Position numbers and translations under genes: made by a program. A stretch of DNA of 64,000 nucleotides from Oxalobacteraceae bacterium OTU3CINTB1 (GTDB lineage Bacteria > Pseudomonadota > Gammaproteobacteria > Burkholderiales > Burkholderiaceae_D): positions 4,340,001 through 4,404,000 of the forward strand of contig CP099652.1 of the NCBI GenBank assembly GCA_024123955.1. Reading direction: 5' to 3'. Positions 52,547 to 61,775 of the stretch are shown in pieces. Position 1 is the first letter of the stretch. The number at the start of each line of letters is the position of its first letter. Below the pieces are notes generated by a model that was given only the letters and a program-made list of their open reading frames with translations, did no database searches and was not told the origin of the DNA.

Positions 52547-53613
52547 TTCGCGTCTCCCTTCGACACCAGCATCCGCTGCAACGCCGACAGCGCCAGCACG
52601 ATAACAAAGAACACCAGTGTGATCGTCGAGCCGTAGCCCACATCCTGCTCCTTGAAGCCGCTGCGCACCGCGTGGTAGACCACCGTGGTCGTCGAATCGA
52701 GCGGGCCACCGGAGGTCATTACATCGACTTGCGTGAACAGGCCGAACGCCAGCAAGGTGGTCGACACCAGCACGAAGATGATGGTGTTGCGCAGACCCGG
52801 CAACGTGACATGCACAAACCGCTGCCACGCGTTGGCACCCATCAGCGTGGCCGCCTCGTACAACTCGTGGGAGATCGACTGCAGGCCGGCCAGGAACACC
52901 AGCATCTGGAAACCGGCGCCCTGCCAGGCCGACATCAAAGCGATGGCGGGCAAGGCATAGCGGCTGTCGCCCAGCCAGTCCGGTCCCGCGTTGGGGTCAT
53001 GCAGCAGGCCGCGCAGCAGTTCATTGAGCATGCCGCGATCCGTATTGAGCATGAACGCCCACACGATGGACGCCACCACCATCGACGTCACCACCGGTGC
53101 GAAGTACACGGTGCGGAAAAATACCCGTCCACGGATCTTCTGGTTGACCAGGATCGCCAGGCCGAGCGCCACCCCGCACTGCAACGGCAGCACCAGCGCC
53201 GCGAACAGGAAGGTGTTGATCAGCGACCGGTAGAACAAGGGATCGGTGGCCGCCAGTACGACGCGCGATTCGCCGATATCGATCTGGAACGCGGGGCGAT
53301 AGCCCTCCAGCGCCGGCTTGTCCTTGCGGACCTGCCGCCACGTTGGATAGCGTACGCCCTCCTCGTCACGGACGGCGGCGCCCTGCGCGTCGCGCACCGG
53401 CTCGACGACGGCGACATTCAGCGCCAGCAGGCGCCGGTAATTATCGAGTCCCACGTACCTGGTCGGCTCGGGCGACATCAACCGGTGATTGGTCATCGTC
53501 GCGCCGGCGGCGAGCAGCATCGGCAGCACCACGAACAGCACGAACAACAGCAGTGCCGGCGAGGCGAAGGCTGCCACCGCGAACGGATTTTCGCGGCCAA
53601 GTCTGGTTTTCAT
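52543..53613 (-). CDS. ABC sugar permease (MalF/UgpA type)
   Basis: 356 residues, six or more membrane helices. The EAA loop (SHELYEAATLMGANAWQRFVHVTLP) is present. Between the first two helices there is a periplasmic region of about 90 residues (ALNVAVVEPVRDAQ to YRPAFQID), longer than in UgpA and reminiscent of the MalF P2 loop that touches the binding protein. Four-base overlaps join it to the binding-protein gene and the second permease. Confidence 0.92.
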   Translation of the reverse strand: MKTRLGRENPFAVAAFASPALLLFVLFVVLPMLLAAGATMTNHRLMSPEPTRYVGLDNYRRLLALNVAVVEPVRDAQGAAVRDEEGVRYPTWRQVRKDKPALEGYRPAFQIDIGESRVVLAATDPLFYRSLINTFLFAALVLPLQCGVALGLAILVNQKIRGRVFFRTVYFAPVVTSMVVASIVWAFMLNTDRGMLNELLRGLLHDPNAGPDWLGDSRYALPAIALMSAWQGAGFQMLVFLAGLQSISHELYEAATLMGANAWQRFVHVTLPGLRNTIIFVLVSTTLLAFGLFTQVDVMTSGGPLDSTTTVVYHAVRSGFKEQDVGYGSTITLVFFVIVLALSALQRMLVSKGDAK

Positions 53614-54881
53614 AAGCCGCCCCCCGTTTTGCGCGCGGCGAACCCGTAGCCGTTGTTGCGCGAGATGTTATGTTCCATCGCCTCCACCGCCTCATCGAAC
53701 GCCTCGGTGGCGTCCTTGCCGCTGCGGATGTCGGCCATCGCTTTTTCGAACGCCGACGACATGGCCGGATACGCCGGGCTGGCCGGCCGCGACACCGCAT
53801 AACGCTTGGCAAACTCGAAGTAGATGCGCCAGTCGCCGCCCGGACGATAATGTTCGGTGAGCGCCGCCCCCTCCGCGCTCACCGGCACCAGCCCGGTGTC
53901 GCGCGACGCGGCGGCGATTTCCGCCGGCGAGATCAGGTGCGCCAGGAACGCCGCCGCGCCGTCGGGCTGGCGGCAGCTGCGCGTGATGCCCCACTGCCAG
54001 GAAGCCGCGCCGATCTTGGGGCCATGGCCGAAATCCGGCGGCGGCATCACCACCAGATCGTCGCCGAATTGTTCGCTGTATTCGCGCGCCTTCCACGAGC
54101 CGGTGTAATGGAACAGCGAGCGGCCTTGTTCGAAAGCCTTGTCGTCCGCCGGGATCCGCTCGACCAGCTTGTCCTTGAACAGGCGCCCGTAATAGCGGCC
54201 GACGGCGACCGCCGCATCGCTGTTCAACACACCATCGACGCGCACATAACCGTCGCGGTCTATCAGGTCGGTGCCGGCGCTTTGCAGCCATGGCGAAAAC
54301 GCGTAGCTGTACCACTCGCCCTTGAAGCGGCCGTTCAAATCCAGCGGAAAGCGATAGCGTCCGCTCTTCTTCACCTTCGCCAGCACGTCGTGGAACTCGG
54401 CCGCCGTGTAGGGCTGCTCCATCGTCGCCACGCGCACACCCAGGGCGCCCAGCTGCGAGCGGCGTGAAAACAGCGCCAGCGCCACGTCGAACTGGCCCAC
54501 GCTATACAGCTGGCCCTTGTAGGTTCCGCGTCCGCCTTCGAGCAGCTTGGCCACGGCGTCTGCCGGCAGCAGCGCATCGAGCGCGCGCACATGCCCGGCC
54601 CAGGCGAAGTTCGGCACGGTCGGCTGGTCCATGGCGATGATGCACGGCAGTTGACCGACCAGCGAGGCGGCGGTGATCGACTCGGTGTACGAACCTTGGG
54701 GTATCGACTCCACAACCACCTTCCACTTTTGCTGCGAACGATTAAAGCGCTCCACGGCCGCCCTGCCCGATGCCATCTCGGCGTCGCCGGTATCGTGGCG
54801 CCACAGCTTGATTTGCACCGGCCCGGCCAGCACCGGCAGCGCCGTCGTGAACATCATCGCCGCCAACAACCCGCGCCTCAT
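53610..54881 (-). CDS. ABC sugar-binding protein (family 1)
   Basis: 423 residues. The ATG at 54881 overlaps the LacI stop (ATGA) and opens a signal peptide (MRRGLLAAMMFTTALPVLAG). The lobe pattern KLWRHDTGDAEMASGRAAVERFN and later PTVPNFAWAGHVRALDALLP matches family-1 carbohydrate-binding proteins. It captures the sugar in the periplasm for the two permeases. There is no lipobox, so it is probably soluble. Confidence 0.92.
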   Translation of the reverse strand: MRRGLLAAMMFTTALPVLAGPVQIKLWRHDTGDAEMASGRAAVERFNRSQQKWKVVVESIPQGSYTESITAASLVGQLPCIIAMDQPTVPNFAWAGHVRALDALLPADAVAKLLEGGRGTYKGQLYSVGQFDVALALFSRRSQLGALGVRVATMEQPYTAAEFHDVLAKVKKSGRYRFPLDLNGRFKGEWYSYAFSPWLQSAGTDLIDRDGYVRVDGVLNSDAAVAVGRYYGRLFKDKLVERIPADDKAFEQGRSLFHYTGSWKAREYSEQFGDDLVVMPPPDFGHGPKIGAASWQWGITRSCRQPDGAAAFLAHLISPAEIAAASRDTGLVPVSAEGAALTEHYRPGGDWRIYFEFAKRYAVSRPASPAYPAMSSAFEKAMADIRSGKDATEAFDEAVEAMEHNISRNNGYGFAARKTGGGL

Positions 54882-55930
54882 CGCTTGGCCTTCATTGCCT
54901 GCATGGCCTTGACCGCGCTGGCCGATGGCGCGGCGACGGTGCCGCGCATCACCGGCACGCACGGCACGCGGATGGTCGCGGCCGGCGCCGACGCCTGCTC
55001 CAGCACATGGCGGCCGGACAGCTCGCCGATTTCGCGGTACGGCAGCGCGACGGTGGTCAGGCCGGGGTCCAGCGCTTCGGAGATCAGTCGGAAATCATCG
55101 AAGCCGACAATCGACACGTCTGCCGGCACGCGCAAACCGCGCCGCTGCAAAATGAAAATGACGCGCATGGCCATCTTGTCGTTACCGCACAGGATGGCGG
55201 TGGGCCGGTTGTCGCTGGCGAAGAGGCGGTCGACGGCATCGGCAAGGTGCGAAAACTCGTCCGCGTCGCCCGCCTCCGCGCCATGGATCAGCCAATCCGG
55301 ATCCGGCGTGACGCCGTGCTCGCGCATCGCGCGCTCGAAGCCGCGCAGGCGCAATTCGGTCGCCACCATGCCGGGTATCAGTTGGAGGAAGGCGATCTCG
55401 CGGTGGCCGGCCTGCAGCACGATTTGCGCGGCCGCGTAGCCGCCGCCCTCGTCATCCGGCACCACCTGCGTGTAGCGGCCCGGCGCCTCGAAGCAGTTGG
55501 CCAGCGCCGTCGGCGTGCTGCCCAGCAGCGATTCGACAGTGACCTCGCGGTGAAACGGCGTGGCGAACAGGATCGCCTCGACCCGCCGCTCGCGCATGTC
55601 GGCCACCAGGCGGTGGGCGACATCGGCATGGCCGCCGGTCTCTCCGATCAGCATCACCTTGCCAAGCTGCTCGCATACCAGCTGTATGCCCTTGATGATC
55701 TCGGACGAATCCGGCGTCGTCGTCAGCTTTTCGGCGATGACGGCGACCAGCCCTGTCGGACGCCCACGCAGCATGCGCGCGGCAGCCGAGGGCGTGAATT
55801 CGAGGCTGCGCATGGCCTGCTCGATACGGGTGCGGGTCTTTTCCGACACCTCGGTCCCGCCGTTGAGCACCCGCGAGACGGTCTTGATGGACACACCGGC
55901 CTTCTCCGCCACATCGTGAATCGTTGCCAC
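54878..55930 (-). CDS. LacI-family regulator of the fructan locus
   Basis: 350 residues. Helix-turn-helix and hinge: ATIHDVAEKAGVSIKTVSRVLN, then a periplasmic-binding-protein-like effector domain (VPDDEGGGYAAAQ; SIVGFDDF). It heads the operon and overlaps the binding-protein gene. Its own promoter region carries operator 55985-56001, and the same sequence precedes two other blocks, so it probably represses the locus until a sugar (fructose, sucrose or an oligomer) binds. Confidence 0.93.
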   Translation of the reverse strand: MATIHDVAEKAGVSIKTVSRVLNGGTEVSEKTRTRIEQAMRSLEFTPSAAARMLRGRPTGLVAVIAEKLTTTPDSSEIIKGIQLVCEQLGKVMLIGETGGHADVAHRLVADMRERRVEAILFATPFHREVTVESLLGSTPTALANCFEAPGRYTQVVPDDEGGGYAAAQIVLQAGHREIAFLQLIPGMVATELRLRGFERAMREHGVTPDPDWLIHGAEAGDADEFSHLADAVDRLFASDNRPTAILCGNDKMAMRVIFILQRRGLRVPADVSIVGFDDFRLISEALDPGLTTVALPYREIGELSGRHVLEQASAPAATIRVPCVPVMRGTVAAPSASAVKAMQAMKAKR

Positions 55931-55984
55931 ACAGTCTCCTTGATTATTTGCCGCAGCGCTGGAGTCTTGCCGTCTGCCGCAAAA

Positions 55985-56001
55985 TGTCCAACGTTGTCAT
56001 T
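55985..56001 (-). promoter_or_regulatory. LacI-type operator before the regulator-transporter operon
   Basis: TGTCCAACGTTGTCATT, identical to 46224-46240, lies 54 bp upstream of the regulator's start codon. Autorepression of the operon head is the likely consequence. Confidence 0.8.
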
Positions 56002-56182
56002 TTTTTTGCAAATGATATGGATTCCGGAGATTGCAGTCAACAAAAATATTGAGAAGCACCCGATCAGTGCAAATCGCCGGGTGGAGGTTGCCCTCCGCCC
56101 AGCTTGCTTTTTCTTTAACGTAATGGATTAAATAGCCAGGGTGAGTTCGGATAAAATCCGCCCATGTCGATCGGGAGGCTCC

Positions 56183-56965
56183 ATGAATAACACTATTTCT
56201 TCGTTTCTGACGTCGCCTTGGGCGAAGTGGGGATTCGTGCTGGGCTTCGCCCTTGGCGGATTTTTCGACGGCATCCTGCTGCATCAAGTGCTTCAGTGGC
56301 ACCACTTCCTCAGCCTGGTGGAAGGTATGGACGACCTGCGCCTGCAAATCTTGTGGGACGGCTATTTCCACGTGTTGATGTACGTCATCGCCGTTGTTGG
56401 ACTGTGGGGCCTGTGGCGCTCCAGAAACTCTACGACTGGAGAATGGGGCAGCGTACTGATCGGTTCTGTATTACTCGGGTTTGGGGTCTGGAACTGGGTG
56501 GATATCGTGTTGGCGCACTGGATCATGGGTATCCACCGGGTACGGCTCGACAGAGACCCCTTGATGTGGGATCTCATCTGGCTCGCTGCCTTCGGCGTGC
56601 TACCGATGATCGCGGCATGGTGGGTCTACCGAACCAACGCCGCGCGCCTGCGCAACTCTGCGGTAGCGGTGATGCTGCTGACAGCTGGCGCGGCCGGCGC
56701 TGGCACCTGGGCGTTGCAGCCAGCGCCTGACGGCCAATTTACCACTGTTGTGTTTGGCTATGGCGCCGAGCCCCGTGACGTCTTCGCCGCCTTAAAGGCA
56801 ACCGACGCCCGGCTGGTATGGACCGACCGGGAGATGGCTGTGGTGGTGGTAGCCGTCGCTCCGGAACATAAACACCAGTTTTATCGGCATGGTGCGGCCC
56901 TCGTTGGGGGCACTGTTGGCGCCGTCGGCTGCGTCAACTGGACCAGGGTTCAAGCAAAAATCTGA
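56183..56965 (+). CDS. DUF2243 membrane protein with C-terminal extension
   Basis: 260 residues from the ATG at 56183 (GGGAGG upstream). Four or five helices in the first 160 residues carry the DUF2243 marks: GFFDGILLHQVLQWHH, DGYFHVLMY and NWVDIVLAHWIMGIHRVR, with many conserved His. The last 80 residues, after a fifth helix, are an added soluble domain (VVFGYGAEPRDVFAAL ... VVVVAVAPEHKHQFY) I do not recognise. Function is unknown; the His content suggests a metal or haem link. Confidence 0.82.
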   Translation: MNNTISSFLTSPWAKWGFVLGFALGGFFDGILLHQVLQWHHFLSLVEGMDDLRLQILWDGYFHVLMYVIAVVGLWGLWRSRNSTTGEWGSVLIGSVLLGFGVWNWVDIVLAHWIMGIHRVRLDRDPLMWDLIWLAAFGVLPMIAAWWVYRTNAARLRNSAVAVMLLTAGAAGAGTWALQPAPDGQFTTVVFGYGAEPRDVFAALKATDARLVWTDREMAVVVVAVAPEHKHQFYRHGAALVGGTVGAVGCVNWTRVQAKI

Positions 56966-56998
56966 TCGCATCATGCACCGGATCCAGGTGCAACCGAT

Positions 56999-57532
56999 CT
57001 ATGAGGGCGACTCGGGCGGATAGATAATTTGCAGCCCCTCGACACTGGCGAACGGCGTCAGCTTGTGCGGACGCCGGCCGCGCGCATCGATGATGTCGTC
57101 GACGCGCACGCCGCGCAGCAGCAACGCGTCGGCCACGAGCGAGCGGTGGCAGCGCCACGGCACGGCCTCCGCGCACATCAGCGCGCAGGGCTTGCTGCGG
57201 GCGATGTCAATCACGGTATCGACGTTGACCGCGAACTCATCGGTCTGCATATAGTCGGCGTACCCGCGAAACGACAGGTTGCGCCAGCCGGCGTTCGGTG
57301 AATCGGCGCGCGGACGGCGCAGGCCGCCAAGGCCGGCCAGGTAGCGGTATTCGATGCCAGCGTCGGCAAGCGATGCCGCCAACTGCTCCTGGCCGAACTG
57401 CGGATTGTGGCGCGATTTGGGAATGGTCCGGATGTCGATCAGGCAGCCAACCCCGTTCTGCCACAACAGTCCGATAAAGTCTTCGATGGTACGGTTGGAA
57501 TGGCCGATTGTGAAGACGAGCTCAGGTGTCAT
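56999..57532 (-). CDS. DUF488 family protein
   Basis: 177 residues; ATG at 57532 follows AGAGGCG. Typical DUF488 features: TIGHSNRTIEDFIGLL at the start, LIDIRTIPKSRHNPQFG, YLAGLGG and CAEAVPWRCHRSLVAD near the end. The family is uncharacterised; the conserved Cys/His/Arg set suggests an enzyme or nucleic-acid role. Convergent with the DUF2243 gene. Nothing in the surroundings indicates function. Confidence 0.88.
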   Translation of the reverse strand: MTPELVFTIGHSNRTIEDFIGLLWQNGVGCLIDIRTIPKSRHNPQFGQEQLAASLADAGIEYRYLAGLGGLRRPRADSPNAGWRNLSFRGYADYMQTDEFAVNVDTVIDIARSKPCALMCAEAVPWRCHRSLVADALLLRGVRVDDIIDARGRRPHKLTPFASVEGLQIIYPPESPS

Positions 57533-57571
57533 ACGCCTCTTTCGCGGTAAGCCGGGCGTACATTCTGGCAT

Positions 57572-57902
57572 GGACTTAGGCCGCGAAGCGCACCGCTCGC
57601 CCCACGATTCCGCCCAGCGCTTCGTCGCTGTCGGAATCCCGCACGATCACACACAGGGGGCGCCGGTCGCTTAATCCCGATACCCGCTGATTGAATTCAT
57701 CCAACCCTCTCCCGATAGCCTCTTCGAACTATACAACAAAAGCAAGTGAGGATTTTCTCGGGCGCAACCTGGCATTCTTTCGATTTCCATCGGTCGCCCA
57801 CTTTGTAGATTTCCGCCTACTCGCAGAGTGGTGTTACGCCGATAGGCCAGCGCGCCAGCCAAGCTTACTATTAGCTATTCATCCAACTTTCAGGAGACAA
57901 CA
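57572..57902. other. Intergenic stretch without a supported gene
   Basis: About 330 bases between the DUF488 start and the next ribosome site. A 71-residue frame at 57691-57906 exists but has no RBS and overlaps the next start. Composition is lower in GC than the flanks. I see no hairpin or repeat of note. Confidence 0.5.
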
Positions 57903-58202
57903 ATGAGCAACGACAATCACCAGCAATCGGTCGGCGGCAGCGGCGCCACGGACGGCCTGAGCGGCACAGAAAACCCCGGCACCGAGGGCGCCGATAGCGG
58001 CCAGGGCGTCAATAAGGGTGCCGAAAAAACTGCTGGCAAAGGCCGGCACGGCCACGGCGGCCAACATTCCGGCGGCATGGGCGGCGAACACGGCGGCGAC
58101 CTGCACGACGTCGGCCTCGCTCAAAGCGGCATGACCGGCGGCAGCGGCAGTGGCGGCAACACCACCAAAAAAGGGGACAAAAAAAACCAGCCGACTCCAT
58201 AA
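57903..58202 (+). CDS. Gly/His-rich disordered small protein
   Basis: 99 residues, no signal peptide or membrane segment. About 30% Gly with His, Asn, Ser and Asp; central KGRHGHGGQHSGGMGGEHGG. A run of Lys/Asn ends the protein. The clear RBS (CAGGAGACAAC) supports translation. It is almost certainly disordered and may bind metal or respond to desiccation or stress, but that is speculation. Its 3' end overlaps a terminator for the opposite strand. Confidence 0.65.
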   Translation: MSNDNHQQSVGGSGATDGLSGTENPGTEGADSGQGVNKGAEKTAGKGRHGHGGQHSGGMGGEHGGDLHDVGLAQSGMTGGSGSGGNTTKKGDKKNQPTP

Positions 58203-58215
58203 GGAAGGCGGCTGG
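58179..58215 (-). terminator. Rho-independent terminator of the GH2 gene
   Basis: Read on the minus strand, CCAGCCG (58215-58209) pairs with CGGCTGG (58193-58187), followed by eight T (58186-58179). It ends the GH2 transcript, which stops at 58237. Confidence 0.8.
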
Positions 58216-58236
58216 CCTCGGACGAGCGCAACACCC

Positions 58237-60747
58237 CTAAGGTTTGCTGTTCAACTCCACCTCGGCGCTGCCGAGCCCTTCGCTGGTGGCGGTGACGACG
58301 ATCTTGCCGCCCTGCCCGCCCTTGGTACGCACGATCGCCAGCGCCAAGCCATTAAAGGCCGGCCGCTCCGGCGATTGAAACGACACGTGGCTGGTCGCGT
58401 CGCCATTGTCGGTGGCGACCAGCTCTGCCGGACCGCTGACGGTGAACTTGACCTTGTTGTGCGAGCGCGGCACCGCCAGCCCGTCCTTGTCGGCGATCGT
58501 CAGCGTCACGAACGACAAGTCCTTGCCGTCCGCGCTCAACGCGCTGCGGTCGGCGGCCAACTTGAGCTTGGCCGCCGCGCCGGTGGTGCGCACAGTATCC
58601 TCCGCCCACGGCTTGCCCTGCTTGTACACCACCGCCCGCAACGTGCCCGGCTTGTACACCACATCGTCCCAGCGCAGACGATAGTCGCGCGGGCCGCGCT
58701 TCTTGCGGCCCAGCGACTGGCCATCGAGGAACAACTCCGCCTCGTCGCCCGACGTGTACAGATGCACCGGCGTCACCTGCCCCACCCGCTCCGGCCAGTT
58801 CCAGTGTGGCAGCAAATGCGCCATCGGCAGTTCCGGGCGCCAGCGCGCTTGGTACAAATAGAACCGGTCCTTCTTGAAACCGGCGAGGTCGACGATGCCG
58901 AAGTACGAACTACGCGACGGCATCTTGATCTTGCGAAGCTCGGCCAGCTCCCTGGCGGCTGCCTGCTGCTGCGCCGGATCGGTGAAGTTGAACACATTGG
59001 TGGCGTCGTCGTTGTACGGTGTCGGCTCGCCCAGATAATCGAAACCGGTCCAGACGAACTCGCCGGCGACGAAGGGGTTGTTATCGATCCCGGCGAATTC
59101 CACGTCCGGCGACCACGCCCAGGGCGGCGCCGTCAAATCGTAGCTGCTGACCTGGAAGTTGAACGCGCCCTTGGTCTTGTCATCGCTGACGGGGAAGAAG
59201 TATTCGCCACGCGAACTGACGGTGGACGAGGTCTCGCTGCCGTACAGCGGCAGGTACGGCGCGCTCTGATGCAGACGGCCATACTCGGCCGGCTTGTAGT
59301 TGTAGCCGAACACGTCGATGGCGGTCTGGAAGCCGTCATAGCCGGAATTGACCTTGTTGAAGCCAGCCGTGGTCGGACGCGAACGGTCCTCGCTGCGGAC
59401 GATGTCGGCCAGGTGGACGGCGACTTTCCAACCTTCCGGCTGGCCCTGCTCCATGATCTCGTTGCCGATGCTCCAGGCGATCACGCTCGGATGGTTGCGG
59501 TCGCGCTGGACCATCGCGCGCAGGTCTTTTTCGTGCCACGCCTCGAACAGGGTGGCATAGTCGTTCTTCGTCTTGGGAATGCGCCAGGCGTCGAACGCTT
59601 CGACGATGATCAGCATGCCCATGCGGTCGGCCAGCTCCAGCAGCTCGGGCGCCGGCGGATTGTGCGTGGTGCGGATGGCGTTGACGCCCATCTCCTGCAG
59701 AATTTCGAACTGGCGCTCCAGCGCGCGCACGTTCAGCGCCGCGCCGAGCGCACCGAGATCGTGGTGCTGGCTGACGCCTTGCAGCATCACGCGCTCGCCG
59801 TTGAGCAGGAAACCGCGCGCCGCGTCGAAGGCGATGGTGCGCACGCCGAACGGCGTCTCGACCACGTCGACCACCTGGTCTTTCGCCGTCACCGTGGTGA
59901 CCGCGACATAGCGCTTGGGCGCGCGCAGGCTCCACAATTGAGGATTTGCCAGTTGCAGCGACTGCGTCACGATCGCCTGCTTGCCGGCCACGATCTTGGC
60001 GCTGGCCGATGCGGCGGTCTGCGCCAGCGCGGCGCCAGTGCGGCGGCCGGCCGCGTCCAGCGCGTAGACGGCGGTGCTGACCTTGGCCTCGGCGTCGGCG
60101 CCCTGGTTGTCCAGGGTCGCGCGGATCTCGACGGTGGCGGCATCGGCGGAAACGGTCGGCGTCAGCACGAAGATGCCGTTGTTGGCCACGTGCAGCGGCG
60201 TCGTCTTGACCAGCCAGACGTTGCGGTAAATGCCGCCGCCCGGATACCAGCGCGACGAATCTTCCGGATTATCGATGCGCACCGCCAGCACGTTTTGCGC
60301 GCCCGGCTTCAGATACGGCGTGAGCTCCAGGCGGAACGACGAGTAGCCGTAAGGCCAGCCGCCGACCTTCTGCCCGTTGAGAAACACGGTCGCGTGCGAC
60401 ATCGCGCCGTCGATATCGATGAAGACGCGGCGCCCGGCGTCACTGGCCGGGGCAGCGAAGTGCTTGCGGTACCACGCCACGCCCCACCACGGCAGCTTGC
60501 CGGTCTCGCCCTCGTACTCCTGCTTGAACGGGCCTTCGATACCGAAGTCGTGCGGCAGATCGAGTTTGCGCCAGCGGCTGTCGTCGAACGCCGCGTCGCT
60601 CACGGTGCCCGGTGGCTCGCCCTTGATAAAGCGCCAGTCGGCATTGAAGGAAATCCGTTCGCGCACGGCACGCTCGTCCGCGTGGGCGGGAGCGTTCAGG
60701 CTGAAGGCGACGACGGCGAGCATCAACAGGGAGCGTAAATATCTCAT
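58237..60747 (-). CDS. Secreted GH2 glycoside hydrolase (beta-galactosidase type)
   Basis: 836 residues. Signal peptide ends HADE. GH2 layout: jelly-roll with FNADWRFIKGEPPG, immunoglobulin-like domain, TIM barrel, then DUF4982-type and further sandwich domains. The acid/base Glu is in SIGNEIMEQ, and the likely nucleophile is the Glu of LYGSETSST. GVSQHHDLGALG and RTTHNPPAPELL mark the barrel. It hydrolyses beta-galactosides or related glycosides in the periplasm or outside. No transporter is adjacent except the downstream siderophore receptor, which is unrelated. Confidence 0.9.
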   Translation of the reverse strand: MRYLRSLLMLAVVAFSLNAPAHADERAVRERISFNADWRFIKGEPPGTVSDAAFDDSRWRKLDLPHDFGIEGPFKQEYEGETGKLPWWGVAWYRKHFAAPASDAGRRVFIDIDGAMSHATVFLNGQKVGGWPYGYSSFRLELTPYLKPGAQNVLAVRIDNPEDSSRWYPGGGIYRNVWLVKTTPLHVANNGIFVLTPTVSADAATVEIRATLDNQGADAEAKVSTAVYALDAAGRRTGAALAQTAASASAKIVAGKQAIVTQSLQLANPQLWSLRAPKRYVAVTTVTAKDQVVDVVETPFGVRTIAFDAARGFLLNGERVMLQGVSQHHDLGALGAALNVRALERQFEILQEMGVNAIRTTHNPPAPELLELADRMGMLIIVEAFDAWRIPKTKNDYATLFEAWHEKDLRAMVQRDRNHPSVIAWSIGNEIMEQGQPEGWKVAVHLADIVRSEDRSRPTTAGFNKVNSGYDGFQTAIDVFGYNYKPAEYGRLHQSAPYLPLYGSETSSTVSSRGEYFFPVSDDKTKGAFNFQVSSYDLTAPPWAWSPDVEFAGIDNNPFVAGEFVWTGFDYLGEPTPYNDDATNVFNFTDPAQQQAAARELAELRKIKMPSRSSYFGIVDLAGFKKDRFYLYQARWRPELPMAHLLPHWNWPERVGQVTPVHLYTSGDEAELFLDGQSLGRKKRGPRDYRLRWDDVVYKPGTLRAVVYKQGKPWAEDTVRTTGAAAKLKLAADRSALSADGKDLSFVTLTIADKDGLAVPRSHNKVKFTVSGPAELVATDNGDATSHVSFQSPERPAFNGLALAIVRTKGGQGGKIVVTATSEGLGSAEVELNSKP

Positions 60748-60807
60748 AGGGTCCGTTTAAAAGAGTCGATGGATAAAAGCGTGGTGCCGGGGTGGGGTAA
60801 AACTGAG

Positions 60808-61542
60808 TTATTTGTTCAGCAGCGTGAGCGACAACTCCCAGTCCGCGCGCCAGGCATACAGAAAATCGTGCGTGGCGAAGGCCTTCTTCAGGCGCGGAAC
60901 CGGGACGCGGTACACCTCGTTCAAGCCCAGCGCCAGTGTGACGGGATTCCACAGCGTGTTGTGCTTGTTCTTCTTGCCCTTGCCGCCGCTGCCTTTGACG
61001 CGAGCGCCATCGTCGCCGAAGATGCCGATGCCGTCGTCGAGCGATTGCGCCAGATCGAGCCTGGCCAGGCCGTCGAAGGCGGCCAGGATCTCATCGCGGC
61101 CGATGCCGTCCTGCGACTCCTTCACGCCTTCGGTCTTGGCCGGTGGCTGCGGTTGCGCCTCGCGCTTGAGCCGCGCGGCCAGCTGCTCCAGATCCTTCTT
61201 TTGGAAGCGCAGCTCGTGCAGCGCGCGCCGGAAACCGGGCGGCGGCAGCCTGGCGACGATCTTGTAGGCATCCTTGGTGATGGTGATCAGCACGTCCTCG
61301 CTGCCGGCGGCCAGGCGCGCGGTGTCACCCTCGAAGAAGATCGGCGCCGCGTAGCCGCCGTTGGCGTCGCCGAACAGCTCCGGGTAGGCGGCATCGTAGT
61401 CGAGCCAGACATAGGGCGTGACGCCGCTCCCGATCAGGCGCGCCAGGGTCCACGGGGCGTCGGCCACGCCCTGCAGGGCTAGCCACTCGCAGGCTTGTTC
61501 GGTGGTGGCGCGGAAGGGTAAGGTCGGAGCGATGGACGTCAT
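60808..61542 (-). CDS. Hypothetical protein
   Basis: 244 residues, soluble. The N-terminal half (TTEQACEWLALQGVADAPWTLARLI) is helical and resembles a helix-turn-helix-like or MerR-like small-motif opening; the middle is charged, with a low-complexity GSGGKGKKNKHN stretch; the end (LNEVYRVPVPRLKKAF) is helical. I do not recognise the family. It lies upstream of the GH2 gene, same strand, 60 bp apart, but a functional link is not supported. Confidence 0.55.
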   Translation of the reverse strand: MTSIAPTLPFRATTEQACEWLALQGVADAPWTLARLIGSGVTPYVWLDYDAAYPELFGDANGGYAAPIFFEGDTARLAAGSEDVLITITKDAYKIVARLPPPGFRRALHELRFQKKDLEQLAARLKREAQPQPPAKTEGVKESQDGIGRDEILAAFDGLARLDLAQSLDDGIGIFGDDGARVKGSGGKGKKNKHNTLWNPVTLALGLNEVYRVPVPRLKKAFATHDFLYAWRADWELSLTLLNK

Positions 61543-61775
61543 GGAATTGGTCTGGCGCCATGTTTGGCTTAACGGAAACGTTTGAATTATAGAGCAGCCA
61601 AAGAAACATTCATCGTTTTACTGCCTCAGCGCCGACCCGAGCCGTCGGCATCGACTGAACAAAAGCGATGCCAGAACGTCTACGAACAAGGCGAACCTTC
61701 GCCTGTACCGTAATCAAATAGCAATGTGCCACCCGGCTTGTTTATCCAACCCTTCTCGATCGCCTGACTCACTTT

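Noticed and set aside
57691..57906. 71-codon open frame
   Set aside because: No RBS, overlaps the next start codon, no recognisable features.
58150..60738. 862-codon open frame on the plus strand
   Set aside because: Antisense to the GH2 gene; no RBS or domain.
61543..61775. A Fur box before the siderophore receptor
   Set aside because: No 19-bp GATAATGATAATCATTATC-like match found.
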